A stretch of DNA of 64,000 nt from Hymenobacter canadensis (GTDB lineage: Bacteria; Bacteroidota; Bacteroidia; Cytophagales; Hymenobacteraceae). Of the stretch, positions 30,643 to 40,900 are shown piece by piece. The stretch spans positions 3,038,001 through 3,102,000 of the forward strand of contig NZ_CP114767.1 in NCBI RefSeq assembly GCF_027359925.1. The letters are read 5' to 3'. Below the pieces are notes generated by a model. It was not told the DNA's origin and searched no databases. It worked only from the letters and a program-made list of their open reading frames with translations. Positions within the stretch are counted from its first letter, which is position 1. The number at the start of each line of letters is the position of its first letter. Both the position numbers and the translations under genes were made by a program.

Positions 30643-32394
30643 CTAGTAGCGGCCAAGGAGCCGGTGGGTACGGGCAGGTAGCTCCCGCGCATCAAGCAGC
30701 AGCAGCCCATCAAGCGTGTTGCTGAAACGGGGGTCGATGTTGAAGCCGAGCAAGCGGGCATTCTGCTTCAAATATTGCCGTAGCAGCACCGGCACGCCGC
30801 TGCCGCCAGGCTCAAGTCCACACACCAGCTGCTGCAGCTGCTGCAGATCGTTGAGGCCGGCCTGGAGCCGCGTGGGGCCGGAGGCGTCGTCGAGGGGCCG
30901 GTAGCGAAACTCCTTCCGGGGCCGCACGTGCGCTGCCAGCTGGGTATCGAAACAGTGCCGCTGCAGATATTCCACCATCACCGCCTTGGAAACCATCGAA
31001 AACCGGTTGCTGATGCTAACCGGGCCCAGCAGGTACTGATATTCGGGATGGTTGGCAAGGTATTCGGCAATGCCTTTCCAGAGCAGCGCCAAGGGCAGGG
31101 GCTGGCGCTGATACTCGGCGCGCACAAACGAGCGCCCCAGCTCCAGCGACTGCCGCAGCACTGGAATCAGCTCTTTCTTCAGCCGAAACAACGAGTGCAG
31201 GTAGAAGCCGCGCCGGCCGTGCTGCCGCAGGATAGCCCGGCCCAAACCCAGGCGGTAGGCCCCCACCAGCTGCCGATTTTCACGGTCGTAGAGAAAAAGG
31301 TGGCGGTAATAGTCATCGTAGTGGTCCAGGTCGGTGGGCTGCTGGGTGCCCTCGCCTTCCCGCCGAAAGGTCAGCTCGCGTAGCCGGCCTATTTCGCGCA
31401 GCACATGGGGCAGCTCCGCCTTCTTGCCCAAATACACTTCCCAGCGGCCGTGGCGCACCAGGCAGCGGCCCGGGCGCAGGGCGGCAATGTCGGCTTCCAG
31501 CAACCCGGCCGGAGTTTCGGCCAGCACGGGCGGCAAGGGCAAGGGGGGCAGCAGCGCCGCAAAGCGCCGCTCAGGTGCCGAGCCCAACCCGTACACCCGC
31601 GCCCGCAGATACGGCAGCTGCTCGGCCAGCGGCAACCGGCCCAGCTCAGCTGGCGCCACCGGCTGGCCAATCCGGACCTGAATGGTCTGGCCGCGCTTGT
31701 TGAGCAGTTCGGCGGGCAGCCGGGCCGTGCGCAACAGCGGATGCAACAGCCCCAGCACACTGAAAGTGGCGCTGTTCTGCCCGCTCAGCCACACCGGCAC
31801 CACCGGCACCCGCGCCAAAGCCAGCAGCCGGCCAGCCGTAGGGTTCCAGGCCGAGTCGTGGGCCGGCCGAAACAGATGGGACCGGTGGGCCACCTCGCCG
31901 GCCGGAAACAGGAGCAGGGGCACATCGTTGTGCAGGTGGCGCAGCATCTGGCGCACACCGGGCACGTTGCGGCCAGCTGCCTGGCGCTCCGGGCTCACCA
32001 GCACCAATTGCTGGGCCAGCTGGGGCAGCAGCGGGGCCAGCAGTTCGCTGGCCACAGCCCGCAGCTGTGGCCGCGCCTGCCCCAGCACATGGAGCAGCAC
32101 CAACCCATCGAGCAGGCCGCACGGATGGTTAGCAATGGCCACGAAGGCCGTGGCCGGCAGCCGGCGCAGCTCGGCGGCATCGTAGCGCACGCTGATGTGC
32201 AGATGCCGCAGCAGCTGCGCTACAAAGTCCAGCCCATTGAGGTGGCTGCTCTGCGCGTAGAGGTCCTGCAGCTTGCGCAGCTGCACCAGCTGCTCCCATA
32301 CAGGACGCAGAAATTCACGTGAGCGGCGCAGAGGTGCCGGAAACAGGGAGGAATGGGGCTGTAATTCCATGGATGGCCAGGTAGCGCCTGGCAT
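30643..32394 (-). CDS. Bifunctional acyltransferase (PlsC-like + OlsB/GNAT-like), aminolipid synthesis
   Basis: 583 residues. The N-terminal half is a lysophospholipid-acyltransferase-like domain with ANHPCGLLDGLVLL (His-x5-Asp, as in the OlsA/hemolysin subgroup) and LLLFPAGEVAHRS. The C-terminal half is an OlsB-type N-acyltransferase: CLVRHGRWEVYLGKKAELPH, LRELTFRREGEG, DHYDDYYRHLFLYDRENRQL, VGAYRLGLGRAIL and YLLGPVSISNRFS. The order matches the fused OlsF type, or GlsB plus GlsA of Bacteroides, making ornithine or glycine lipids from an amino acid and acyl-ACP. ATG 32394 has GGGAG 12 nt upstream; ATG 32370 is the alternative. Confidence 0.85.
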   Translation of the reverse strand: MPGATWPSMELQPHSSLFPAPLRRSREFLRPVWEQLVQLRKLQDLYAQSSHLNGLDFVAQLLRHLHISVRYDAAELRRLPATAFVAIANHPCGLLDGLVLLHVLGQARPQLRAVASELLAPLLPQLAQQLVLVSPERQAAGRNVPGVRQMLRHLHNDVPLLLFPAGEVAHRSHLFRPAHDSAWNPTAGRLLALARVPVVPVWLSGQNSATFSVLGLLHPLLRTARLPAELLNKRGQTIQVRIGQPVAPAELGRLPLAEQLPYLRARVYGLGSAPERRFAALLPPLPLPPVLAETPAGLLEADIAALRPGRCLVRHGRWEVYLGKKAELPHVLREIGRLRELTFRREGEGTQQPTDLDHYDDYYRHLFLYDRENRQLVGAYRLGLGRAILRQHGRRGFYLHSLFRLKKELIPVLRQSLELGRSFVRAEYQRQPLPLALLWKGIAEYLANHPEYQYLLGPVSISNRFSMVSKAVMVEYLQRHCFDTQLAAHVRPRKEFRYRPLDDASGPTRLQAGLNDLQQLQQLVCGLEPGGSGVPVLLRQYLKQNARLLGFNIDPRFSNTLDGLLLLDARELPARTHRLLGRY

Positions 32395-32662
32395 CACCAG
32401 GACATAGCTCCCAAACCTCCGAAACGCAAATTAGCCGCTCGTTATGCCCCGATTATCAAACTATTAAGATTGACCGGCCGGCCAGAAATGCAGAGAGCCG
32501 CGTTGCAGCGCGGCTCTCCATCTCCTTCACATTTTCCACTTACTTCACTCACTGCAAATGTACGACAGGGAAGCAGGCGATGTTGGGTTAAAGGGCAGAA
32601 TAATGAAATGTTAATATACAGGCTAACTCCCTGAACGTCAAAATTTGCCCTTCAAGCAAATA

Positions 32663-32688
32663 CCCCGGCTAACACCTGTTAGCCGGGG
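32663..32688. terminator. Hairpin downstream of the nuclease gene
   Basis: CCCCGGCTAACA pairs perfectly with TGTTAGCCGGGG around CC, 34 bp past the nuclease stop. No strong T-tract. A second hairpin, AGAGCCGCG/CGCGGCTCT, lies near 32495-32517. The remainder of 32395-32721 holds nothing else I can name. Confidence 0.55.
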
Positions 32689-32721
32689 CACAAAACATCC
32701 AAAACCGGAATGTGGCAGCCG

Positions 32722-33609
32722 TTAGTTGGTCGGGCCGTTGTCGATGCGGGATTCGATGGTGGCCTGCACCGTGCTGCTCACCGCCGACAGCAAGTTGTAG
32801 CCGGTGGCCTGCTCGATGGCATCTACGGAAGTACGATACGTACCCCAGGTGGTGGCCACCGTCTGGTCGTTGGGCGTGTCGATGGCAATAATGCGGGTGG
32901 CGGTGGTTACGCGGCTGGCATCGGACGTGCCGTTGGGCATCACTACTATCACTTTCCAGCAGCGGTTAGGCACCGTGATTTTGCCGCTGGCGATGGTGGT
33001 GGCGTAGCCATTGACGCCGGTGCCGCCTCTGCCGTAGCTGCCGCAGATGATGTAGAGCTCATTGCCGGCATTCACCAGTGTACGGCAGTAGTTTTCGAGG
33101 CCGGCCCAGGTGCGCTGGTTGTTGTTGGCCGCCTGGGGCATCATGTTGGTCATCAAGAACGTGGCCGAGTTATCGGCTACCGAGCCGGTGCGGTCGGCGC
33201 TGGGGCAGTTGTGGCCCCGGTCGAAGCCCGAGCCGGTGTAGCTGCTGGTAGTGGCCTTAAACCAGGTGCTGGGCAGGCTGTTATCGGCCGCGAAATTATC
33301 CTGGCGGGGAGTGCTGCCCAGCCAGGCGCTGCTCAGGTGCCAGCTCACCCAGTTCGGCACCGCCCGGTCGCGGTGATACGACATCACAAACTGAGGCTTC
33401 ACAAGCAGGTAGTTGGTGTACTGGGCGGCATCCGTAACGGCGCCGCTGGGGTTGCCCAGGGCCAGATGGCTGTCACGCGTGGCTGTGGCATCGGCCGAAG
33501 CCTGCACGGCGGTGGGCGCCTGCGGTGAAACCAACTCTTCTTTCGAGCAAGCGGCAGCCAGTGTCAGCAGGGCGCCCCAGGTGAGCAAACGAATACCAGT
33601 ACGCTTCAT
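32722..33609 (-). CDS. DNA/RNA non-specific endonuclease (NUC1 family), lipoprotein
   Basis: 295 residues from ATG 33609. A lipoprotein signal peptide (MKRTGIRLLTWGALLTLAAA then Cys21) anchors it to a membrane, likely facing outward. The beta-beta-alpha-metal motif is intact: DRGH at 130-133 (GFDRGHNCPSADRT), then TNMMPQAANNNQRTWAGLEN with the metal-binding Asn and Glu. Probable roles are nutrient scavenging or degradation of incoming DNA. The shorter start is used because the upstream extension lacks signal features. Confidence 0.9.
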   Translation of the reverse strand: MKRTGIRLLTWGALLTLAAACSKEELVSPQAPTAVQASADATATRDSHLALGNPSGAVTDAAQYTNYLLVKPQFVMSYHRDRAVPNWVSWHLSSAWLGSTPRQDNFAADNSLPSTWFKATTSSYTGSGFDRGHNCPSADRTGSVADNSATFLMTNMMPQAANNNQRTWAGLENYCRTLVNAGNELYIICGSYGRGGTGVNGYATTIASGKITVPNRCWKVIVVMPNGTSDASRVTTATRIIAIDTPNDQTVATTWGTYRTSVDAIEQATGYNLLSAVSSTVQATIESRIDNGPTN

Positions 33610-33883
33610 GTGTTGGAGGTGTGTGAAGTAAGAAGAGAAGAAGGAGCGGTAGCTGCTACCTCGGGTAGAGGCAGCAGGTTGATGATGCGGCAAAGGTTAT
33701 GCTTTGTTTTCAGGCTGATGTTACTTAAATATTATCATTTTATTCATTTGACCTCTACTTTATTGAAAAAAACTCAAAATTTAATTCATCCAATATCTTT
33801 TGCTTATTCCGATGAATTCCATCTTGACCGCCACCTGCCCGGGGCCCACAGTATGGCCCCTATGACCGCCTGACTGGCGCACT

Positions 33884-33913
33884 AAAAAAGCCGTTGGCAG
33901 TGCCAACGGCTTT
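33884..33913 (-). terminator. Terminator of the T9SS repeat-protein gene
   Basis: AGCCGTTGGCA pairs with TGCCAACGGCT; on the minus strand it is followed by a T6 tract. The rest of 33610-33966 shows no gene. Confidence 0.8.
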
Positions 33914-33966
33914 TCCGGCTGTATTCTACACACCAATCGTTACTCAATGTTTGTTAGCTGCACTGC

Positions 33967-36123
33967 CTAAGGGCCCGTCACTACAAGGCGCTGGCTACCG
34001 ATCGTCTGGCCTTGGGCACTGGTCAGGACTACGTGGTAGAGCCCTGCCGGCAGGTTTTCGCCCTGCAGCGTGAGCTTGTCGGCTGGCAGCTGGCGCAGTA
34101 GCACACCCCGCATGTCGTATATCTTGAGCACGGCCACGGCCGCCGCTTCGCTGCTGTTAGTCAGGCTCACCCGCACCGTGCTGGATTGCGCAGCGGGGTT
34201 AGGATACAGAGAAATGGCGGTTTGCGTGGTGCTTTTCCAGGACACGGCCACCACTGGCGAATACTCCGGGGTGCCATCCGTATCTACCTGGCGCAGGCGG
34301 TAGTAGAGGGTGGCCGCCTGGGTGGCAGCGGCCGTTTCGTCGCGGAAGCTGTAGCTGCGGCCGTTGCTGGTGCCGCTGCCGGCCACCCGCCCGATTGGCG
34401 TAAACCCACTGGCCGGATTCAGGGCCCGCTCTACCTCAAAATACTGGTTGTTGCGCTCCGAGGCCGTACGCCACGCTACCTGCACAGCCGGGCCGGCCGC
34501 CTGCGCCGTGAAGGCCACCAGCTCTACGGGCAGTGGGCCCGTGGGCGTAATGGTGGCCGGGAAGCCCGACAGCTTGTCTTCGGCAAACACCTGGTACACC
34601 AAAGTACGCGCCAGCACGGCCGCCGTAGAGCTTACCTCTACTTCCACTTTGGCAAAGTCCTGGGTGGTATTGAAATACACTTCTACCTGGCCATTCGTCA
34701 GCAACGACTGATTGAGCAGCGTGCTACCACTTGCCGTTTCGAGCAGCTGACCTGCGGCATTATAGGTGCGCAGGGTAATGGCGTTGAGCAGCTGGGTATT
34801 GAGCAGCCCCGTACCCTGCCGGATAACTGCGCCGGCCGCATTGCCGGCCTGCCCTGCCCCATTGAGGTCCACGCGCAACGAAGTGCGCGAAAGTACCCCT
34901 AACAAACCCGTGCGGATAACGGCGAAGTTGTTCAGGTCGGCGTCAGCGGCCCGCTCTCCGTTCACGATGATTGTCGTGTCGTTGAGGGTTACCAGCGCTA
35001 CTCCGTTCCGGCTGCCCTGAAACTTTCCGACGCCGCTGGCAAAGTCCGACCGGATGGGGTCTTGGTCGCGGAAGGCCGAAGGCTCAATTCCGAAACCGTA
35101 GTACACATTCAGGTTGTCGAGCAACCCCAACAGGCTGCTACGGGTGAGCTGCACCTCGTCGAACGCCCGGTTGGTCGGGAAGCTCACCTGATATTTATCC
35201 CCCGGCAAAGCTGTCACCTGGAGCAGGCCCAGTCCCGAAACGGTTTCGCGCGGCTCTCCATTCAGGAACGTTCTGATTTGCAGACTTCCCAGCGCCTGAA
35301 GATCAGCCAGCCCTTGCCGGCCCACCACAAACCCGGCGTAGAAGCCACGCGGCACGGCGGCCTCCAGCTTCACGCGCAAGGTGTTGGGGCAGCTAACGCC
35401 CAACACGGTATTGAAGGTCGCAAAATTGGTTAGGTCGGTATCGGCAGCCCGGTCCGCGTTGGCCACGTTGGAGTTGACGCACACCGTCACGCCGTTGTCG
35501 ACTACCTGCGTGCTGTAGGCGGTGCCGGCAGCAGGGTTTGGGAAGCGCGAAACCACGCCTTTGGCTGTTTCTACAATGTTGGCATCCACGCCATAGGCAT
35601 AGTAGACCCGTAATTCATAGCCTACGCTAAGCAACGACCGCGCCTCTATTTCAATTCTGTTAAAACTCTGTTTAGTAATAAATTCCACTCGCATAGGGTC
35701 TGAAGAGCCAAGCAGTGCCGTGACGAGTCCGGTAGCCGGGAACGACTCACGCTCCTGCCCATTCAGGTAGGTGGTGATTGTAACCGTACCGACCGCTGAG
35801 AGCAGCCCGGAAGTACCGAGCACAAAGCCCGCTCGGTAATTTGCCGGAACAGTGCCACTCATATTGAGCCGGATGGCCGCTGAGGCCCCACCCAACAAAC
35901 TCACGGTGGGCAGTCGTAGAGTAGCAAACTGTGCCTTATCCCCCACGGCGTTGTTATCATTTAGCACTTGGCCGCATGGAAATGGCAGCGCCAGACCACA
36001 GGTAGTAGTGATGCCTTGTACCGAGGCACCATAATACGCGGGGCCGGCAGCCCAGCTGAGCGACATGGTTGTTAGCCAAACGATGGCTAACGCAATGGTT
36101 CGAAAGTAGATATGGCGTGTCAT
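33967..36123 (-). CDS. T9SS-exported protein with three internal repeats and Por sorting domain
   Basis: 718 residues. Signal peptide (residues 1-25, cleavage near SWA-AG). Residues ~28-515 hold three copies of a ~165-residue module, each with a FAT/FAV strand (DKAQFATLRL, DLTNFATFNT, DLNNFAVIRT), a GLL segment, LRTY/IRTFLNG, and YY-YGV/FGI or VYQVFA. Residues ~525-625 are FnIII-like (VELVAFTAQAAGPAVQVAW). The C-terminal ~80 residues are a Por type A sorting domain (ISLYPNPAAQSSTVRVSL, LPAGLYHVVLTSAQG). Exported by type IX secretion and probably surface-attached. The module resembles no enzyme I know; adhesion is a guess. Confidence 0.85.
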   Translation of the reverse strand: MTRHIYFRTIALAIVWLTTMSLSWAAGPAYYGASVQGITTTCGLALPFPCGQVLNDNNAVGDKAQFATLRLPTVSLLGGASAAIRLNMSGTVPANYRAGFVLGTSGLLSAVGTVTITTYLNGQERESFPATGLVTALLGSSDPMRVEFITKQSFNRIEIEARSLLSVGYELRVYYAYGVDANIVETAKGVVSRFPNPAAGTAYSTQVVDNGVTVCVNSNVANADRAADTDLTNFATFNTVLGVSCPNTLRVKLEAAVPRGFYAGFVVGRQGLADLQALGSLQIRTFLNGEPRETVSGLGLLQVTALPGDKYQVSFPTNRAFDEVQLTRSSLLGLLDNLNVYYGFGIEPSAFRDQDPIRSDFASGVGKFQGSRNGVALVTLNDTTIIVNGERAADADLNNFAVIRTGLLGVLSRTSLRVDLNGAGQAGNAAGAVIRQGTGLLNTQLLNAITLRTYNAAGQLLETASGSTLLNQSLLTNGQVEVYFNTTQDFAKVEVEVSSTAAVLARTLVYQVFAEDKLSGFPATITPTGPLPVELVAFTAQAAGPAVQVAWRTASERNNQYFEVERALNPASGFTPIGRVAGSGTSNGRSYSFRDETAAATQAATLYYRLRQVDTDGTPEYSPVVAVSWKSTTQTAISLYPNPAAQSSTVRVSLTNSSEAAAVAVLKIYDMRGVLLRQLPADKLTLQGENLPAGLYHVVLTSAQGQTIGSQRLVVTGP

Positions 36124-36477
36124 AGTGGTAGGTCAGGTACAGGCAGAGCGAACTACACTGCCCTGCTTTGCCTGGTACAATACCACTGCCACACTGCACT
36201 CATTTTATTTATACACTGACGTTCAACAAGTTAATTATATTAGAAAATTAATATATTATCCCATTTATAGATTATGATTCCCAATTAGGGAATAAATGGT
36301 AAAGCCCATATTTCCCTGTTATACTCGCATCTTTCTGCCCCTTTTCACCCCCGCCCTAGCTATCGAAAACCACACAGTCAGCCTGCCTCATTGCATAGGC
36401 GCCTTACAGGGTGTCCAGTTTGCGGAGTTTGTAGTCTGATTGGCTTCGCTACAGTCGGTTAAGCATTTCTGCTATAC
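36124..36477. other. Intergenic region between divergent genes, no gene seen
   Basis: 354 bp with an AT-rich core near 36220-36310, presumably promoter DNA for both flanks. No unambiguous box, repeat or RNA structure found. Confidence 0.4.
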
Positions 36478-37842
36478 ATGTCTGCCTCCTCCCCCATCCA
36501 TATTTTCATTGTCGAAGACAATGCCTGGTACGGCGAACTGCTCGAGTATAAACTGGGCCAGAACCCCGATTATCAGATCCAGCGCTTCATTACGGCCCAG
36601 GCCTGCCTCGACCACCTGGGCGAAAAGCCGGACCTGATTACGCTCGACTACAACCTGCCCGACGGGAAAGGCGACGAAGTATTGCGCCAGATCAAAGAGC
36701 GTTTGCCCGAGGTAGCCGTCATCATCATTTCGGGCCAGGAAGATGTGCGCACAGCCATCGGCCTGCTCCGCCAGGGGGCCTACGACTACCTGGTGAAAGA
36801 CGAGGAAACTGCCGACCGGCTGTGGAATTCCGTCGGCAACGTGCGCAAACAGATTCAACTGCGCCGCGAAAACGAGCGGCTGCGGGAACAGATTGGTCTC
36901 AAATACGATCCTACCCGTGCCATTTTGGGAAATAGCGCCCAAATGCGCCAGCTCAACACGTTGATTGAAAAAGCCGCCCGCACCAACATTACCGTTTCGG
37001 TGAGTGGTGAAACCGGCACCGGCAAGGAGCTGGTGGCCAAAGCCATTCACTACCTGTCGCCGCGGCACGAGCACGCCTTTGTGGCCGTGAACCTGGCCGC
37101 CATTCCGCGCGACTTGCTGGAAAGCGAATTGTTCGGGCACGAGAAGGGCGCTTTCACCGGGGCCGTCAGCCGCCGTATCGGGCGCTTTGAGGAAGCCAAC
37201 CGGGGCACGCTGTTTCTGGATGAAATAGCCGAGATGCCGCTGGAGCTGCAGGCCAAGCTGCTGCGGGTGCTGCAGGAGCGCGAAGTATCCCGCGTGGGCG
37301 GAGGCGCCCCCATTCCGTTTGATGCCCGCCTGATGGTGGCCACCCACCGCGACTTGGCCGCCGAGGTGCAGCAGGGCAACTTCCGCGAAGACCTGTACTA
37401 CCGCCTGTTGGGGCTGCCCATTGTGCTGCCGCCCCTGCGCGAGCGAGGCCAGGACGTGCTGCTGCTGGCCGACTCCTTCCTGGAAGAGTTCTGCCAGCAA
37501 AACAAGATGGCCTCCTGCCGGCTCTCAGACGAGGCCCGCAACCTGCTGCTGCGCTACTCTTTCCCGGGCAACGTGCGCGAGCTGAAGGCCGTAGTAGAGC
37601 TAGCCGCCGTACTGGCCGAAAACGACCTGATTCAGCCTCAGGATCTGTCGTTGCGGGCACAGAGCGGGGCCAGTAGCGGCCTCATTTCCGCCAACGAATC
37701 GTTGCGGACGCAGGTGGCCACCATTGTACAGCGCTACCTGGATGCCCACCAGGGGAATATTCTGCAGGTAGCAGCCAAGCTGCAAATCGGGAAGTCCACT
37801 ATTTATCGTATGGCTCAAAACAACGAGGTGCGGTTGCGATAG
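36478..37842 (+). CDS. NtrC-family sigma-54-dependent response regulator
   Basis: 454 residues. Receiver domain with D57 (LITLDYNLPDGKGD) and K107 (YDYLVKDEE). AAA+ domain with Walker A GETGTGKE at 177-184, the sigma-54-contacting GAFTGA at 224-229 and FLDEIAEMPLELQAKLLRVL. C-terminal Fis-type HTH (GNILQVAAKLQIGKSTIYRM). It activates sigma-54 promoters when phosphorylated. The large hybrid kinase begins 58 bp downstream on the same strand and is its probable partner. Confidence 0.93.
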   Translation: MSASSPIHIFIVEDNAWYGELLEYKLGQNPDYQIQRFITAQACLDHLGEKPDLITLDYNLPDGKGDEVLRQIKERLPEVAVIIISGQEDVRTAIGLLRQGAYDYLVKDEETADRLWNSVGNVRKQIQLRRENERLREQIGLKYDPTRAILGNSAQMRQLNTLIEKAARTNITVSVSGETGTGKELVAKAIHYLSPRHEHAFVAVNLAAIPRDLLESELFGHEKGAFTGAVSRRIGRFEEANRGTLFLDEIAEMPLELQAKLLRVLQEREVSRVGGGAPIPFDARLMVATHRDLAAEVQQGNFREDLYYRLLGLPIVLPPLRERGQDVLLLADSFLEEFCQQNKMASCRLSDEARNLLLRYSFPGNVRELKAVVELAAVLAENDLIQPQDLSLRAQSGASSGLISANESLRTQVATIVQRYLDAHQGNILQVAAKLQIGKSTIYRMAQNNEVRLR

Positions 37843-37900
37843 TTTCTAGCGGAACAGTAGCCTTCTCATTTCGCTACGCTCCATTCTGCAGACGCACTCC

Positions 37901-40900
37901 ATGACATCAGGCTCTATATCTCTTCGACAGCTGAAACGCCGGCTTCAGCTAACGCAGCAGGCGCTGCAGGCTCAGCAACAGGAGATGCAGCAGCTGCGCG
38001 AGGATCTGGCCCGGCAGAGCACGGCCGCGGCCAACCAGGTAGCGGCCCTGCTCCAGACCATGCACACCGGCCTGCTGGTAGCCGACCACAACCGCCGCAT
38101 CACGCTGCTCAACCAGAACTACTGCGACCTGCTGGAGCTGCCCCAACCACCGGCCTATTATCTGGGCCGCCTGATTCAGGAGCTCTGGACCGTATGCCGG
38201 CCGCGGGTGCGCAACGCAGCAGAACTGGAGACTGAAACGATAGCAACCATGCGCAGCCAGGAGCGCAGCTGTGCGCTGATTGAACTGGTAAACGGGTGCG
38301 TTCTGCAGCAGGAATACCTGCCGGTAGTAAGCCAGGGCCTCACGCAACTCTACCTGTTCAGCTACGAAGACGTGACCCAGCAGCAGCAGGTGCTGGGGCG
38401 CGTGCGGGAGCTGTCGAGGCTGGCTGAGCAGAGCCCCTCCCCTATTATCTGCTTCGGGATGGATGGCGAGGCACGCTATGCCAACTCCGCCGCCGGCCAC
38501 GTGCTGCAAGCCCTCAGCCAACCCGAGTGGCAGCACGACCGGCAATTTTTGCAGCAGCAGGTTACGGAGGCGCTGCAGGAAGGCGCTACGCGGGTGGTGG
38601 AGCGTCGCCTCGACGGCAATTTCTATCACTGGACTATTGTGCCGCTGCCAGCGGAGCAGACCGCCAATGTCTACCTGACTGATATTACGGCCCGGCGACG
38701 GGCGGAGTCCGAGCTGCGCCACAGCCAGCGGTTTACGACCCGCATCAACGACACCATTCCGGTCATCGTGTATCTGTTCGATATCCAGGCCCAGAGAATG
38801 ATTTATCTCAACCGGCAGATGGAGCAGATACTGGGCTACTCGGAGGCAGACCTTAAGGAGCTTGGCGATGATATAGTGCAGCACATGTTTGATCCGCAGG
38901 GCCTGCAGGACGTAGCCGGTAAGCAGGAATTTCTAGCCAACATGACCGACCAGCAGCTCAGCACCGGCGAGTACCGCGTGCGGCACCGCGACGGCAGCTG
39001 GCGCTGGATCTGGGTGCGGAGCCGGGTTTTCCTGCGTGATGCGCAGGGCCGCGTGCAGCAGCTTCTGGGAAGCGCCGAGGACATTACGGAACGCAAGCTA
39101 ACGGAGCAGGCTCTGCGCCAGAGCCAGCTGCTGATGGAGCGGGTAGCCTACACTGCGCCCAACCTCATCTATATCCAGGATCTGCAGGAAAACCGCAATA
39201 TCTATTGCAACCGTGCCGTTGAGCATATGCTGGGGTATACCGGAACCGAAATCCAGGCTCTTGGCAGCCAGGTATACAGCCACCTTATGCCGCCCTCGCA
39301 GGTGAAGCTGATGCAGGAGCACTACGCGCAGGTGGCCCAGCTGGCCGACGGCCAGATGCTCACGCTGGAATACTATCTCAACCACCGCAATGGGTCGGTG
39401 CGCTGGATGCGCGTGACGGATACGCCTTTCGAGCGCGACGCCGAGGGCCGGGTGCGGCAGCTGGTAGGCGTGGGCGAAGACATTACGCGCTGGAAAGTAG
39501 CCGACGAGCAGCGCCGCACCGCCAACCGCCGTCTGGCCGAGCAGAACCGCCTGTTTCGGCAGGTAATTGATACCGCCCCGCACCTGATCTACCTCAAAGA
39601 CCGGCTCGGCAACTACCTGCTGGCCAATAAGGCCATTGCCGACCTCTACGGCATGACGCCCGAGCAGATGGTAGGCATAAAGCCCGAAAAGCTACCCAAC
39701 GTGCCCACCGACGGCCAGCGCTACCGCCAGCAGGACGAAGAACTGCTGCGCACCGGCCAGGAGATGGTGCTGGAAGAAAGCTTCACGAAGCCCGACGGCG
39801 AGCTGCTGTGGTTCTACAGCATCAAGCGCCCGTTTGTGCTGGCCGATGGCAGCATGCAGGTGCTGGGCATCGACACCAACATCACGGAACTCAAGCGTAC
39901 CCAGCTGGACCTGCACGCCGCCAAAGAAGCGGCCGAGCAGAACGCGCAGGCCAAGCAGGATTTCCTGTCCAACATGAGCCACGAAATCCGGACGCCGCTC
40001 AACGGCATTCTGGGCATTGCCGGGCTGCTGGCCAAAACCCCGCTCGACGACCAGCAAAGCCAGTTCCTGCGTCACATCCGCTATTCCGCCGACCATTTGC
40101 TGGTCGTCATCAACGATGTGCTGGCCATGGCGGAGCTGGGCGCGGGCAAGGTCCGGCCCGAAAGCATCCTGTTTGACGTGCGCGACGTGCTGACGGCCAG
40201 CCGGGAGCTGCTGCTGCCCCGGGCGCAGGAAAAAGGCATTGCGCTGGAGCTGGACCTGCCGCCGGCCTCGGTGCCCACCACCGTGCTCGGCGACCCGCAC
40301 CGCCTGCGTCAGGTCCTGCTCAACCTGCTTTCCAACGCCGTGAAGTTCACGGCGCACGGCCAGGTAGTGGTTTCGTGCCGGCCTCTGCACCTCACGCCCG
40401 AGCAGGCTACGCTGCAGTTTCAGGTGATGGATACGGGCACGGGCATCCCGGAGCATCAGTTGCAGCAAATGTTCGAGCCCTTCATGCAGGCCTCTTCCAG
40501 CACGGCCCGCGAATATGGCGGCTCCGGGCTGGGCCTGAGCATCTCGCGGGGCCTGGTGGAGCTGATGGGCGGCACCCTCACCGCCGAAAGCCGCCTGCAC
40601 GAAGGCAGTACGTTCTCCTTCACCCTCACCTTCAGCGGCGTACCCAGCGGCACTGCTGCCGCCCAGAGCAAGTCGGCCCCGGCCCCCAATTACTGGAGCC
40701 TTGGAGCCCGCCGGGTGTTGCTGGCCGAAGACAATGCCATCAATCAGTTTCTGGTAGAAACCCTGCTCAGAGGCTGGGGCTGGACCGTAGACACGGCTGG
40801 CACCGGCCCCGATGCGCTCCTGCTCTTCAACCAGCACCGCTACGACGTGGTGCTGATGGACATTCAGATGCCGGGCATGGATGGCGTGGAGGCCACCCGC

